In this document: in pieces, positions 50,085 to 59,970 of the stretch | Position numbering within the stretch: position 1 is the stretch's first letter | How the letters are laid out: every line of letters begins with the position of its first letter | Source of the DNA: a virus | Length of the DNA stretch: 63,887 nucleotides | IMG/VR virus record: IMGVR_UViG_3300027659_000033 | Location: 1 to 63,887 of that record | Direction: 5' to 3' (one strand) | Made by a program: the position numbers and the translations under genes | The notes under the pieces: generated by a model | What the model was told of the DNA's origin: nothing | Databases searched by the model: none | The model's input: only the letters and a program-made list of their open reading frames with translations

Positions 50085-53000
50085 TTATATTTTTATGCGT
50101 GTAAAGTTTGTTCTTTTGTTCCGGGTCTCCAGGCCCACGTTAGTGGGGTCGATTGAATACCTATTATAACCAGCAAAATAAATAGTGCCATTTTTCAAAT
50201 GTAAGATTGTGTGGTAGGCCCCATTCACTTCGCTGTGTATTGCCTGTATATCAATTATATTATTGACCACTTCTGACTGCAAGTTTAAACGTAACCAGCC
50301 TCGCAGCAGATCCGGGGCACCAGCACCAGCACAACCATATGTATTAGCACCAGTTACAAATAAATAATACAGTCCATCTGACTGGCGAAATGCCTTCATA
50401 AAGTTAACTAAATTACCATAATAACCATAGCCAACCCAAAAGTCTTTTATATCATATCCAGGCGGAAGTGCTCCGATTTTTCCCCACCCATCTTCCGGCC
50501 TGCCTGCATTCGAGGACCCACCAAATTTCCCAAGAGAAGAGTGGCCCAAACACCATACTTGGTATAATGTAGTCGGCGAACTTAGAAATCCTATTGAACG
50601 CACTACAGCCTTGGTGGTATGTATACTATTTGATGTTGAACTGGTTAAAATATTAGTACCAGATGCTGAAATAGCAACAGCAGCACCAAGCCCGATGGTG
50701 GCGATCCCCGACTCTTGCTGAACACGAGTTAATAGTTTCCATTTACCATCATCATATTTAAATGTGCGGACTTCACCAGCATTTAAATTGATACTAGCCG
50801 CCCTTGGCGATCCAACTGCTAAAATTGCACCATCGCGTGAAAGTGCCACACTTGAACCACTCTTCTCTCCTCCTAGCGGCGTAAAGGCGGTCTGATAAAA
50901 TTGACGACCAAGTATATCATCGCCAAGTTGAATCCATGATGACATTTGGGAACTATAACTAAACACTCGCGTTGAACCAGCATCTGCTCCACCTATGGCC
51001 GAACCGGGAGCTCCAACCGCGAGTAAAGTTCCTGAGCCATTTAAGGAAATATTAATCGCAGTATCACCAGCAGCTCTTCCTACTATATCTCCTCCAACTT
51101 GGACCCAGACATTTGCAACTAGAGTATACACTCTCACGACGCCTGCTGTCGATATACCATATGAAGCAATAGCTATTACAGTTCCTGAGGTATTAATTGC
51201 AACCTTTATGCCACATTGTTGATTTGTTGCAGTACCAGTTATGGGGTCACCCACTGTCTCAGTTCCTGAAGCGGTTATTCGTCTAATATAGACTCTTCCA
51301 GTGCTGTTATTATGGCCTGGTGCTCCAGCGATAAATGTATTGCCATCACCCGATAATGCAACAGATGATCCCAATTTAGAGGCGTTTAACTCTCCATTAA
51401 ATGATATGCCACGCTGTGTCCATGTACTATCAATTGTAGAATAGTCATATACACGCACTTGACCAAGTTGTGTAGTTCCCACATGTTGGCCATCAGGTGC
51501 GCCTATACACAATCTAGACGCATCAGCACTTAAACTCACAGAACCACCAAACAATGAGGTAGTTTCAGAACTAATTATAGGTTGCCCATAATTTACCCAC
51601 GTGCTATTGTTATATATGTAACATTGCACCCTCGCTAAGGCAGGATCCCCAACTGAAATTATATTTCCAGAATCATCTGAACTTATTGGCGTTGTTATCG
51701 TAAAATCCCCTTGCCTGCCAGCCCTTGTAGTAGCTAGTATATCTGAACCTCTTTGGGCAATAAGGTTTTTACCTTGTCCAGAAATATAAATTGCCTCACG
51801 ACTTACAAGAGCTGTATTAACTGGTTGCGGCTGTTCAGCAGTAGTATATACTCTATCAATAGTAAAATCTTGATTGTCGAAAATAACATCAGGAGAAGAT
51901 TTATTTGTAGTAGTGAGGTTATTTCCAAAAATTTTGTTTCCGCCATAGCCCCATGCATAAAGAATGTTATTTGGTGCTTTTATGAATATTGATGTAAAAC
52001 CGCCCCAACCATTGCCATATATATCAAAACCAGTATAGTCTACAATATCTGGCAGTGTTATGGTATTAAAAGTACTATTAATTGAAATAAAATTTCCTTT
52101 ACCGCTTTGTCCATTACCACCATATCCAGACATGCGTATACCAGAAGGAGTTAGTGCAACACAAATTGTACAGTCATTAGTTCCATTCCAACCACCAACC
52201 AAGAATGCATCAAGTACATCTTCTAAGACAGGCGTATTTTCGCCGGGTGATTTAATTGCAGTTGTTGTAGATGCTCCAGAGTTTCCACGACCAAGTACAC
52301 CAAACTCATTATTACCAGATACCCACAAACGATTCGAAGTATCAATAACGGCAACATTACTAATACTACTGTCTCCTGAGATTATAACTTTACGAATTTT
52401 ATTGTTTGTGCTATAATTATAGAGTGGCGTGTAAGCCTTTGTCCAATATGCGAGTTCGACCGGGTTGTTATTTGCTAGGCCTAAATATGGCACAATATTA
52501 AACATATTATATGTAGCCTCGCCCATAACCCATAATTCTCCGTTTTCGTCTAATGCACACATGTTAGTTTGTGTGACATATAACTCAGCCGCACGACGAT
52601 TGTCTGGAAGCGGCATTTCAGTGTGTCCATATTGATCATTTGAAGGCAACCCTAGGATCGCCGGGTTTCTAGTAAAACCAAATCGGCTTTTTATATTTGG
52701 TCCAGTTATAATTGGTACGCCATCATCATTTATGTAACAAAACTCTCCAACGGAAGGAGCAGATATATATGGACTATACGCTGGGCGTGACACTAATTTT
52801 TTAACAGGACCAACTTTAAATGTTTTTGAGTCAACATAATCACGAGTAGCAACACGGGCCCGGGTATTAGGATCGCTTCCCTCATATAAGCTGCTATTGG
52901 TGTCCCATGACGGCCCTCCAAAACTTAGTTTACTAGGATCAATCGCGTTAGATGTTATTTTATCTCCACCAACTGAAAATGGAGCCACGCCAAGTTCACG

Positions 53001-53897
53001 ACTTACTGGATCAATATACAGTGTATTGTCATGCCTTAAATTTAAAATTCCAGTTCCACCACTGGCAAGTGAGAAAGACTGTAAAGATGTTCCATCTTGT
53101 ATTATATCAAAGGCATTACCACGATCTATAAAAGTGTTAACTACTGAATCTGGAGTTGCCTTTATAATTTTACCAGATGTATTTGGTAAAGTATACCACC
53201 ATGCAGAATTATACCCAACCGGTAGTCCTTGTATATCACCATTTTCAGCGGTATAAATGTTACCATACGTGTTGAGTATGAGAGCGGCGAGCTCCGGATA
53301 GTCTCCACCATTAAAACGACCTCCGCTGCAACGTAACCAATTTGATGGAACGCTGCCACCTTGAAGTGCATAGTCGATAATTGAACCAACAGGCAATACT
53401 ATATTTGTGGTAACAACCTTTGCTGCTCCTTCGCGCTGTATAACGGAAATTATGCTACTTAGCGTCTTCCATGATAAACTGCTACCAGATTTTTCTAATA
53501 TTGAAGATTCTGCTGGATTATTATTCGGAATTGTGTATAAATTTTGTCCAAGTTGTAATTCAGAATTTATTATTATTCGGTCACTAACAAATGGTCCAGT
53601 AGTTCCTAAAACCCCACTATCTTCATAGAATCCAGCAGTGCCAACTTTTAAAATTGGAAAAGCCTTTGTACCACCCGAGAAAGTTTTTGCTCCAGTTATT
53701 GTTTGAGAATCATCTAACGTAACTGTTCGTAACAACGCAGACTGCGTTTGTCCTGCGCTGTAGAATAACGGTGAAATACTATCATTTATAGTAACAAGTT
53801 GATCTATAACACCATTAGTCTTTTTACGCCAGACGTCAAAAGTATCACTATTACTAACTCCGGTCGTAGAAAACTCTGAAAATTGAATTGAATCCAT
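50085..53897 (-). CDS. Giant tail fibre with collar, RCC1-like and FG-GAP-like propeller repeats (1270 aa)
   Basis: Residues about 165-250 match the phage tail collar domain (LPVGSIIDYALQGG, NWLRCSGGRFN). Residues about 440-720 and 1110-1265 carry RCC1-type units (ELWVMGE, LWVSGNNEFGVLGRG, YAWGYGGNKIFG, VWCLGHSSLGKFG), and residues about 770-1090 carry FG-GAP/integrin-like units (GGSVSLSADASRLCIGAPDG, GSSVALSGDGNTFIAGAPG). Both modules build beta-propellers. The fibre therefore may present two propeller heads at the baseplate. The N-terminal 60 residues probably anchor it. An AATAAATA element lies 6 nt before the ATG. Confidence 0.85.
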   Translation of the reverse strand: MDSIQFSEFSTTGVSNSDTFDVWRKKTNGVIDQLVTINDSISPLFYSAGQTQSALLRTVTLDDSQTITGAKTFSGGTKAFPILKVGTAGFYEDSGVLGTTGPFVSDRIIINSELQLGQNLYTIPNNNPAESSILEKSGSSLSWKTLSSIISVIQREGAAKVVTTNIVLPVGSIIDYALQGGSVPSNWLRCSGGRFNGGDYPELAALILNTYGNIYTAENGDIQGLPVGYNSAWWYTLPNTSGKIIKATPDSVVNTFIDRGNAFDIIQDGTSLQSFSLASGGTGILNLRHDNTLYIDPVSRELGVAPFSVGGDKITSNAIDPSKLSFGGPSWDTNSSLYEGSDPNTRARVATRDYVDSKTFKVGPVKKLVSRPAYSPYISAPSVGEFCYINDDGVPIITGPNIKSRFGFTRNPAILGLPSNDQYGHTEMPLPDNRRAAELYVTQTNMCALDENGELWVMGEATYNMFNIVPYLGLANNNPVELAYWTKAYTPLYNYSTNNKIRKVIISGDSSISNVAVIDTSNRLWVSGNNEFGVLGRGNSGASTTTAIKSPGENTPVLEDVLDAFLVGGWNGTNDCTICVALTPSGIRMSGYGGNGQSGKGNFISINSTFNTITLPDIVDYTGFDIYGNGWGGFTSIFIKAPNNILYAWGYGGNKIFGNNLTTTNKSSPDVIFDNQDFTIDRVYTTAEQPQPVNTALVSREAIYISGQGKNLIAQRGSDILATTRAGRQGDFTITTPISSDDSGNIISVGDPALARVQCYIYNNSTWVNYGQPIISSETTSLFGGSVSLSADASRLCIGAPDGQHVGTTQLGQVRVYDYSTIDSTWTQRGISFNGELNASKLGSSVALSGDGNTFIAGAPGHNNSTGRVYIRRITASGTETVGDPITGTATNQQCGIKVAINTSGTVIAIASYGISTAGVVRVYTLVANVWVQVGGDIVGRAAGDTAINISLNGSGTLLAVGAPGSAIGGADAGSTRVFSYSSQMSSWIQLGDDILGRQFYQTAFTPLGGEKSGSSVALSRDGAILAVGSPRAASINLNAGEVRTFKYDDGKWKLLTRVQQESGIATIGLGAAVAISASGTNILTSSTSNSIHTTKAVVRSIGFLSSPTTLYQVWCLGHSSLGKFGGSSNAGRPEDGWGKIGALPPGYDIKDFWVGYGYYGNLVNFMKAFRQSDGLYYLFVTGANTYGCAGAGAPDLLRGWLRLNLQSEVVNNIIDIQAIHSEVNGAYHTILHLKNGTIYFAGYNRYSIDPTNVGLETRNKRTNFTRIKI

Positions 53898-53902
53898 TAT
53901 GT

Positions 53903-54133
53903 TTATTTATTCTCTTTTTTTGCTAATAATTTGATTATTTCTTCTTTCCAAAGCAATAATTCTTCAACTTTTCTATTTAACTCGGCAATTAACTGCTCTT
54001 GACTGCGCATACGTTTTTTACGACGTACCGCAGACGCATAAGCAGTTATATCAGAATTTAATATTGCACCCGAAAAGGAATCTCTCTCTAATGAAGGATT
54101 GTCTTCTACTTTTATTTTTTTATGAGTTGCCAT
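53903..54133 (-). CDS. Small coiled-coil hypothetical protein (76 aa)
   Basis: Unrecognised. The first 45 residues are polar with a basic cluster (SAVRRKKRMRS), and the C-terminal 30 form a heptad-like coiled coil (LIAELNRKVEELLLWKEEIIKLL). It lies between the DUF4815 protein and the large fibre gene, 5 bp from each, so it may be a small adaptor or assembly factor for one of them. This is inference from position and coiled-coil character. Confidence 0.65.
   Translation of the reverse strand: MATHKKIKVEDNPSLERDSFSGAILNSDITAYASAVRRKKRMRSQEQLIAELNRKVEELLLWKEEIIKLLAKKENK
53904..53911 (-). promoter_or_regulatory. Late promoter variant (1270-aa fibre)
   Basis: AATAAATA on the minus strand, 6 nt before the ATG at 53897. 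Confidence 0.55.
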
Positions 54134-54138
54134 AAATT

Positions 54139-57100
54139 TTATACTGTTGCAATTGCTCTAAAGTCACGAATGGTTGGAATATCAAAAATATTATTTGATA
54201 GCAACACAATTTTAACTTGGAAAGAAATAAAATCATCATTAGGATCAATTTTATACTCGCTTTCACTATATTTATTAGGGTCACTGCTAATAGGAATTGG
54301 CACTCCTGGCGTTAATTCCTGCCAATAAGTAAGATCGTCTGGCGTCGTAGTGTCAAATCCCAACTTTACATACACCTTAATATTGGTTTGATCGGTTGGA
54401 CGGTTGGTTGATATATAAACATTTAACCAATCAGCAGGAGAATTTAGTGTAACTTTGCGTGTGATGTATCGTGCAAGCGCAGACCCACCACTTGTTGCAT
54501 TTATTATTTGATATGTAACTCCACTTGCAATTGAACCCAAGTTGGCAGGATAAAATGTAATTATATTCGCAGTATTACTTACAATTTCATATACCTTTCC
54601 ATCATATTCCCCACTTGTGATTTTTAATCGTTTTCCTACCCATCCGTTGACTGCCCAGGGGGTAGCAGGGGTAGTGTCGATTAAAGTATTTGAACTTCCT
54701 CCAGTGGCAGATCCACTTTGGTATAGTGTGTATGCTTCATCAGTGCTGTCAGAATTTATAAGATTTGTAATAGCGAGTAACGATGATCCGTCAACATCAA
54801 TTATTGGAGATATTGCACGGTCTGCAGTTGTTAGGTTTGCAGTTATAAGAGCTCGAGGTCCAAACTGTTGATTTTGGCCAATTACTTTTAACGTATGCGA
54901 ATCTAAGTTACCGTAACTACTAGGCAAATATATATTAGCAGCTGTTTGAAATTTTTTGGGAGATTCAGCTTTAAATTCTATGCTATAATCTATTGCAGTA
55001 CCGTTAAATGTTAAGCTTGGTTGGCGTAAATTAAACATTGATACTGGAATTTCCAGGAGCTTTGCGCGAGTACGGGCGGGTGTAGTTGGCTCGCTGTCAC
55101 TATCCGCGCGTGTAACATTGACAGTCGGCGCAACAGTATATCCAGATCCGCGGTCATGTAGTATTATTTCTGAAATACTGCCATTAATTGGATTTAGTAC
55201 TGCAGATGCACGAGCACCTCCAGTAGGTGGATTAAATGTTATAGTAGGCGGTAAACCATAACCTGCACCAGCAGTTTCTATTGTTATTTTATCTATGCCG
55301 CTATGTAGATTTGTTCTAAATTGTATATTTCCCGATGCGGATGTAGAACCAGTATTGAAAAATTCTGCACGGTTAATACGAAATTTAAGATCTTGTTCTT
55401 GCTGTGGAGTCCATGTGTATGCATTTGCACTCGTGAAGAACGTTCCAAGATACTCTTGCTTTTCAATACGTTTGCCAGAAACTATGTCTGTTTCGCCAAG
55501 TATTGCATACCAACAACGATAGTCTCCGTCATTCGATGATACAATTATTGAATACTCTTCGCCAGTCTTTAAAAAGACTGGGTCACTAAATTTAAAGTTT
55601 GTTGGCAATGAACCGTCAGTACTTATTTGCACTTCGCCTGGGCGTCTGAAAGTTCGTGAATATGGAACTATTGTACGTGTTGGCGCTCCATTTGCCATTG
55701 TTACTATGTATATTTCAACCGGTTGGAAAAGTGCCTTTTGGGCAAAATATAGATCAACTGAGGTTATAAATGCTCCAGTTGGATAGTCATCGGTACTAAT
55801 TATAAATGACTGAGCAAGGGGATCATGATATGCTGTTGTCGTAACACTAGTCACGCTGCTAGAACGCTCTTCTTCTTCAATTGGAGTTACTGTAAATTGC
55901 GGCGTTTTTGTCGAAAGGATAGTTTCCTGCGCAGTTTCAAGTATTCCACTAGCAGTATATTTTGAAAACGCGTATGAAGTTTCAGAAGAAGTGTTTCGTG
56001 AGTCATCTGTTAATTTAAAGATGCGTTCGCCAGTACGAAACCGCATCGAACTATTATTTGGTATAATAAATGATCCATAGAGTTCTCCAGCCGAATCTGT
56101 CGTCAATACGGCGCCATACGGAGTATATCCAATTTGCGAAGTTGGTAGATCTGCTGATAGTATGTTATTGAATATGCGAGTACTGTTATCATTTATTGTT
56201 GAAGGCACAACAAATTTTGTAGTATCATTACCATCCACCTGATTTGTGTATGCCGTTATGTCACGATCTTCAAAGAAAGGATAGACTCGTGTAGACGCCT
56301 TTAAACCAGTAGCGTGGAAATAGACAATTCGTGAACGAATAAATGGTATAATTACAGTGTCTACTACATTTGTTCCAAGACTCTTTGGAACAAATGTAGA
56401 TCCAAGCGTCGTGTTTGTGCCCTCACGAGTGTCTGTAAATTCTCGTGTGGTAGTTGTGGTCCTTAAACCCCTTCGCCTCTCCACGCGCGCCCACGTCGTC
56501 GTCGTGGTGGTGCCACCCCATTCACGTTCCCAGTTATTCCAGTCTGAACCAAGTATGTCGAGTGCCGGGTCTTCAGCAATAAATTTAATCGCGTCAAATG
56601 CGCTGTCATCAGTTACAATAAGGTCTGGCCGAGTAACAGTATCTTTCCAGTTATCTGCTGCTGGCGACAGACGTATATGTCCATTAATTTTTGCATAGAC
56701 ATGAGGGTGTACGCTAATATGAGCAGTCGCCTTTAGGTGTGATATAAGTTCAACTTCGTTGTAATTTAATGTAATAATACTGTCATGAACTCGTATTTTA
56801 TCATTGTCTACTAGTTTTGAAGTACTTCCATTTATACTAGTCTGTTGACTATTAATAGCAAGATCTGCATTGTAACTGTTATAACGTGGCCGTAAAATTC
56901 CATTTTCGCGATCAGTTGAGCAACTATAGTCTGGATTAAATACATTTCCAACGCCATGACCGATAAAATTATCAACTAGTATTCCGTTTTTAAATCGAGT
57001 ACCAGCATCGTCAAATATATTTTTTTCTGTGGCCGAGCGTTCAAGAAGTGAAAGTGACGTATAGTATTCCATATTACTAATACGCTTTTCAATTGCGCCA

Positions 57101-59970
57101 ATATCACTCATTGTATAGCGACGGTTATCAATATAAGTCTTAACTATATCAGATGCATTTGTTGTATATGCTGGAACCTTTAAGGTATAGAGCGTCATTG
57201 AATTTTTAGGCACAGACGGCTCGACTGGAGTTAGCGATGAAACACCATTTACTATAGTAAATTGTCCTCTAGAATTTACTGTAACCGCGTCGATTCGAGG
57301 TAAATAAAATTTAGTGAGTGAAGTAATTGGTGTATTTGGATCAATTTGACTTTTACCTAGATTTTGTTTGATAGTTGTAGTCGCTCCATTAACTACGGTA
57401 TACACTACATCATGTCTAAAATCTATGGCATTTGATAGATTTACCCCTTTGTATGTAGGTATATTTTCATATGCTGTGCCAACACTATTGTTATTTGATC
57501 TATACGAATCAACATTATACATCACAAACTCGCGGGCAGTTACATCGCCAATACGTTCATAATATTCATACTCAATTGCAATAGGTTCAGTAAACGGCAG
57601 ACCTGAGTATTGAACTCTGGCATTCGTGTAAATGTTGTCACGTTGTCCATCATCTATAAGTTTAAATAGTGATGTAATGTCTTTTGCGCTGCCGGGGCCA
57701 GTTGTTTCTACTGAAACTATGCGGATTACATCTGTATTTTGTAATGAGAATATTTTCCCATTGGTGCCTCCACCTGTTACTGTGTCACTAACTATCTCTC
57801 GACTTTTAGTAACCCGCGCAATATTATCAGCATTCGTTACTGCTATTTTTGCAAGTACTGAATAGTTGTCATCAGTTGTCACACCAGTACCAGTTATAGT
57901 TAGTGTCGAGGAGTCACTCGACATGCTAATTGTAGTAGATGTTGCTATGACGCCATTTACCATTACCAATACATTACTAGTATCGGTAAATATTATACCA
58001 CTGCTTACAGAAAGAGTAATTGTTGGAGTTCCCGAGGATGGAAGTGTACCAGTAAACAGTCGTTGCGCGTAAAACGTGGTATTACTCATTTGACGCGACT
58101 GTGGATATGGGCACTGAAAAATAGCAGTATCATTAGTTGCTTCTAACAAAGTACCGCTATTTGCGGTATCAATATTAAACATAAAGTTACTCCCATAAAT
58201 TTGCTCAACATTATCAAATCGTCGAGCATTCCATTCCGCAGTAGACGTGCCAGTAAATTCTACGTCATACACAAAGCAGCGATACATATTGCTACCAGTA
58301 ACAGATTCAAATGCCTTTATTCGGCATGTTCCAATCTTTACAGCCGTGCCGGTTCCGGGCGGTGAGTCGGTAGGCAGTGCCACCGCGGTGGCCAAGGCTG
58401 CTGCTGTTGTAGCAATATTAGCATTATTTTCGTATGCGTATAACCCATAGGTATTTGTAACCGTTGATATTGTTGGAAATGTAGAATTGCCGTCATTGCC
58501 TTTTTGAATACTGCCAATAAAGTAACTCCCAATTGTTGCGCTGATGCTAGTTAATAATTCTGTCTCGTCGCGCGCCTTTTTAGAAGTAACGTTTAAACTC
58601 TTATTAAGCGCAACCCGATAGCCATCAACATATGCAACCGAAGAGTCAAGTGTAACTGTATACTGGTCTCGTGCATTTTCTATTGCATTAACCTTTTTCT
58701 CAGTTGACGTAATATCATATCCGATTTGATCTAAATTATCAGCTTGATATGCACCATATGGATAAGCAAGATCGCTTACTTTTCCTCCGTTAACAAATGC
58801 GGTTGTGCTGGTATTTCCCGAGCCCGGTTTTAAAACTGCAGTAAATTCTGATCCAACACTTGCGGGCTCAGTCGCTCCCAAACCTACCCAATTAGTAGGT
58901 TGCCCGGTTGTTGCACCAAGATCTTGAATGCGATACTTGCGACCAACGACAATGCAGTCAACTGGTAGGTTATCACCATCAAAGGTTTCGCGAATGCCTA
59001 TAGGAAACGGATTTACGGTATAGTTTCCAGACTCTTCACTTGTGCGTTTTGCGAGTATATCAATAATTTCGGTATACTTGGCAGTTTCAACAATTTCAAC
59101 CGGTCGTGAAGCCTTTATTACTAATAATTTTATGTATGAATCTGTACTATTCTCATAGTCATCAGAAGTTATCCAGTCTAAAGTTAGATCAATTGAATAA
59201 CGATCTGCTCCTGGCGCACTATAGTTTGGTGTACCATTAGCGTTGTCTAATAGGCTAGAATCATCAAAGTATGTCGTGATATTTTCATCAATCTTTAATA
59301 CAGCATATCCGGTTAAAGACTCGTTAGTCGGGGTTTTATCAATAAAAAACGTTTGGCGAGGAATTGCCACGAAAGATCCCTTTGTATAGAATACTCCTTC
59401 TTCACAGACTAAACCTGAAGCAAAGCCTTCACTGACATACGAGACGATGTTTACTATTGGCAACTCACTCTCTGGCAAAGAAGCGTCACTTGAACGCAAT
59501 ATAAGTTCATAACCATTTGGTACCTCATGATCAAATACACTGATGCCATTTTCATCAGTATTTGTATAGTTAAAGTAGAATGTATATTTTGCATCTTCGC
59601 GCTTAACATAGCCAACTATCTCGCCACGCAATGTGCTACCAATGTATGCAATGGATTTAGCCGACTCAGCAATCTCGGCAAGCGTAAGAACACTTCCAGC
59701 AACATTTAACTTTGCAGTTGATAGATCAAGGGTCAATGAAAATACTTCAGGTAAAAAGGAAGTACTACCACCAATTACAGCAGTATCAGCTTTCCATACG
59801 CTGTTGCCTAACCTGTTTATTTGATCTTGTAAAGAAGACTGTAACTGGTTTAGTTCTCGTACTTGTACACTATAACCTGGTTTAAATAGTACTCGAAGAT
59901 AATTTTTATCGTCATTCCCGGATGAAATATAATCATCATGATAGGTTGTGTTGTATGATGTAATAGACAT
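54139..59970 (-). CDS. Giant DUF4815-type baseplate/tail structural protein (1943 aa)
   Basis: The N-terminus (YHDDYISSGNDDKNYLRVLFKPGYSVQVRELNQLQ) is the hallmark of the DUF4815 family, large virion proteins of marine T4-like phages encoded beside gene 8. Later parts include the HDPLAQSFII-TDDYPTGAFITSVDLYF module common in these proteins, and two AGAGYGLPPTITF / RGSGYTVAPTVNV beta units also echoed in gp8. No enzyme motif is seen. Its ATG overlaps the gene 8 stop (TAATG). It probably forms part of the baseplate periphery where T4 has gp9-gp12. A 15-bp perfect hairpin lies inside the gene at 56364-56399. Confidence 0.8.
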   Translation of the reverse strand: MSITSYNTTYHDDYISSGNDDKNYLRVLFKPGYSVQVRELNQLQSSLQDQINRLGNSVWKADTAVIGGSTSFLPEVFSLTLDLSTAKLNVAGSVLTLAEIAESAKSIAYIGSTLRGEIVGYVKREDAKYTFYFNYTNTDENGISVFDHEVPNGYELILRSSDASLPESELPIVNIVSYVSEGFASGLVCEEGVFYTKGSFVAIPRQTFFIDKTPTNESLTGYAVLKIDENITTYFDDSSLLDNANGTPNYSAPGADRYSIDLTLDWITSDDYENSTDSYIKLLVIKASRPVEIVETAKYTEIIDILAKRTSEESGNYTVNPFPIGIRETFDGDNLPVDCIVVGRKYRIQDLGATTGQPTNWVGLGATEPASVGSEFTAVLKPGSGNTSTTAFVNGGKVSDLAYPYGAYQADNLDQIGYDITSTEKKVNAIENARDQYTVTLDSSVAYVDGYRVALNKSLNVTSKKARDETELLTSISATIGSYFIGSIQKGNDGNSTFPTISTVTNTYGLYAYENNANIATTAAALATAVALPTDSPPGTGTAVKIGTCRIKAFESVTGSNMYRCFVYDVEFTGTSTAEWNARRFDNVEQIYGSNFMFNIDTANSGTLLEATNDTAIFQCPYPQSRQMSNTTFYAQRLFTGTLPSSGTPTITLSVSSGIIFTDTSNVLVMVNGVIATSTTISMSSDSSTLTITGTGVTTDDNYSVLAKIAVTNADNIARVTKSREIVSDTVTGGGTNGKIFSLQNTDVIRIVSVETTGPGSAKDITSLFKLIDDGQRDNIYTNARVQYSGLPFTEPIAIEYEYYERIGDVTAREFVMYNVDSYRSNNNSVGTAYENIPTYKGVNLSNAIDFRHDVVYTVVNGATTTIKQNLGKSQIDPNTPITSLTKFYLPRIDAVTVNSRGQFTIVNGVSSLTPVEPSVPKNSMTLYTLKVPAYTTNASDIVKTYIDNRRYTMSDIGAIEKRISNMEYYTSLSLLERSATEKNIFDDAGTRFKNGILVDNFIGHGVGNVFNPDYSCSTDRENGILRPRYNSYNADLAINSQQTSINGSTSKLVDNDKIRVHDSIITLNYNEVELISHLKATAHISVHPHVYAKINGHIRLSPAADNWKDTVTRPDLIVTDDSAFDAIKFIAEDPALDILGSDWNNWEREWGGTTTTTTWARVERRRGLRTTTTTREFTDTREGTNTTLGSTFVPKSLGTNVVDTVIIPFIRSRIVYFHATGLKASTRVYPFFEDRDITAYTNQVDGNDTTKFVVPSTINDNSTRIFNNILSADLPTSQIGYTPYGAVLTTDSAGELYGSFIIPNNSSMRFRTGERIFKLTDDSRNTSSETSYAFSKYTASGILETAQETILSTKTPQFTVTPIEEEERSSSVTSVTTTAYHDPLAQSFIISTDDYPTGAFITSVDLYFAQKALFQPVEIYIVTMANGAPTRTIVPYSRTFRRPGEVQISTDGSLPTNFKFSDPVFLKTGEEYSIIVSSNDGDYRCWYAILGETDIVSGKRIEKQEYLGTFFTSANAYTWTPQQEQDLKFRINRAEFFNTGSTSASGNIQFRTNLHSGIDKITIETAGAGYGLPPTITFNPPTGGARASAVLNPINGSISEIILHDRGSGYTVAPTVNVTRADSDSEPTTPARTRAKLLEIPVSMFNLRQPSLTFNGTAIDYSIEFKAESPKKFQTAANIYLPSSYGNLDSHTLKVIGQNQQFGPRALITANLTTADRAISPIIDVDGSSLLAITNLINSDSTDEAYTLYQSGSATGGSSNTLIDTTPATPWAVNGWVGKRLKITSGEYDGKVYEIVSNTANIITFYPANLGSIASGVTYQIINATSGGSALARYITRKVTLNSPADWLNVYISTNRPTDQTNIKVYVKLGFDTTTPDDLTYWQELTPGVPIPISSDPNKYSESEYKIDPNDDFISFQVKIVLLSNNIFDIPTIRDFRAIATV
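56364..56399. repeat. Perfect 15-bp inverted repeat inside the DUF4815 gene
   Basis: The arms 56364-56378 and 56385-56399 are exactly complementary around a 6-nt loop. The repeat is embedded in codons for STFVPKSLGTNVVDT. Confidence 0.85.
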
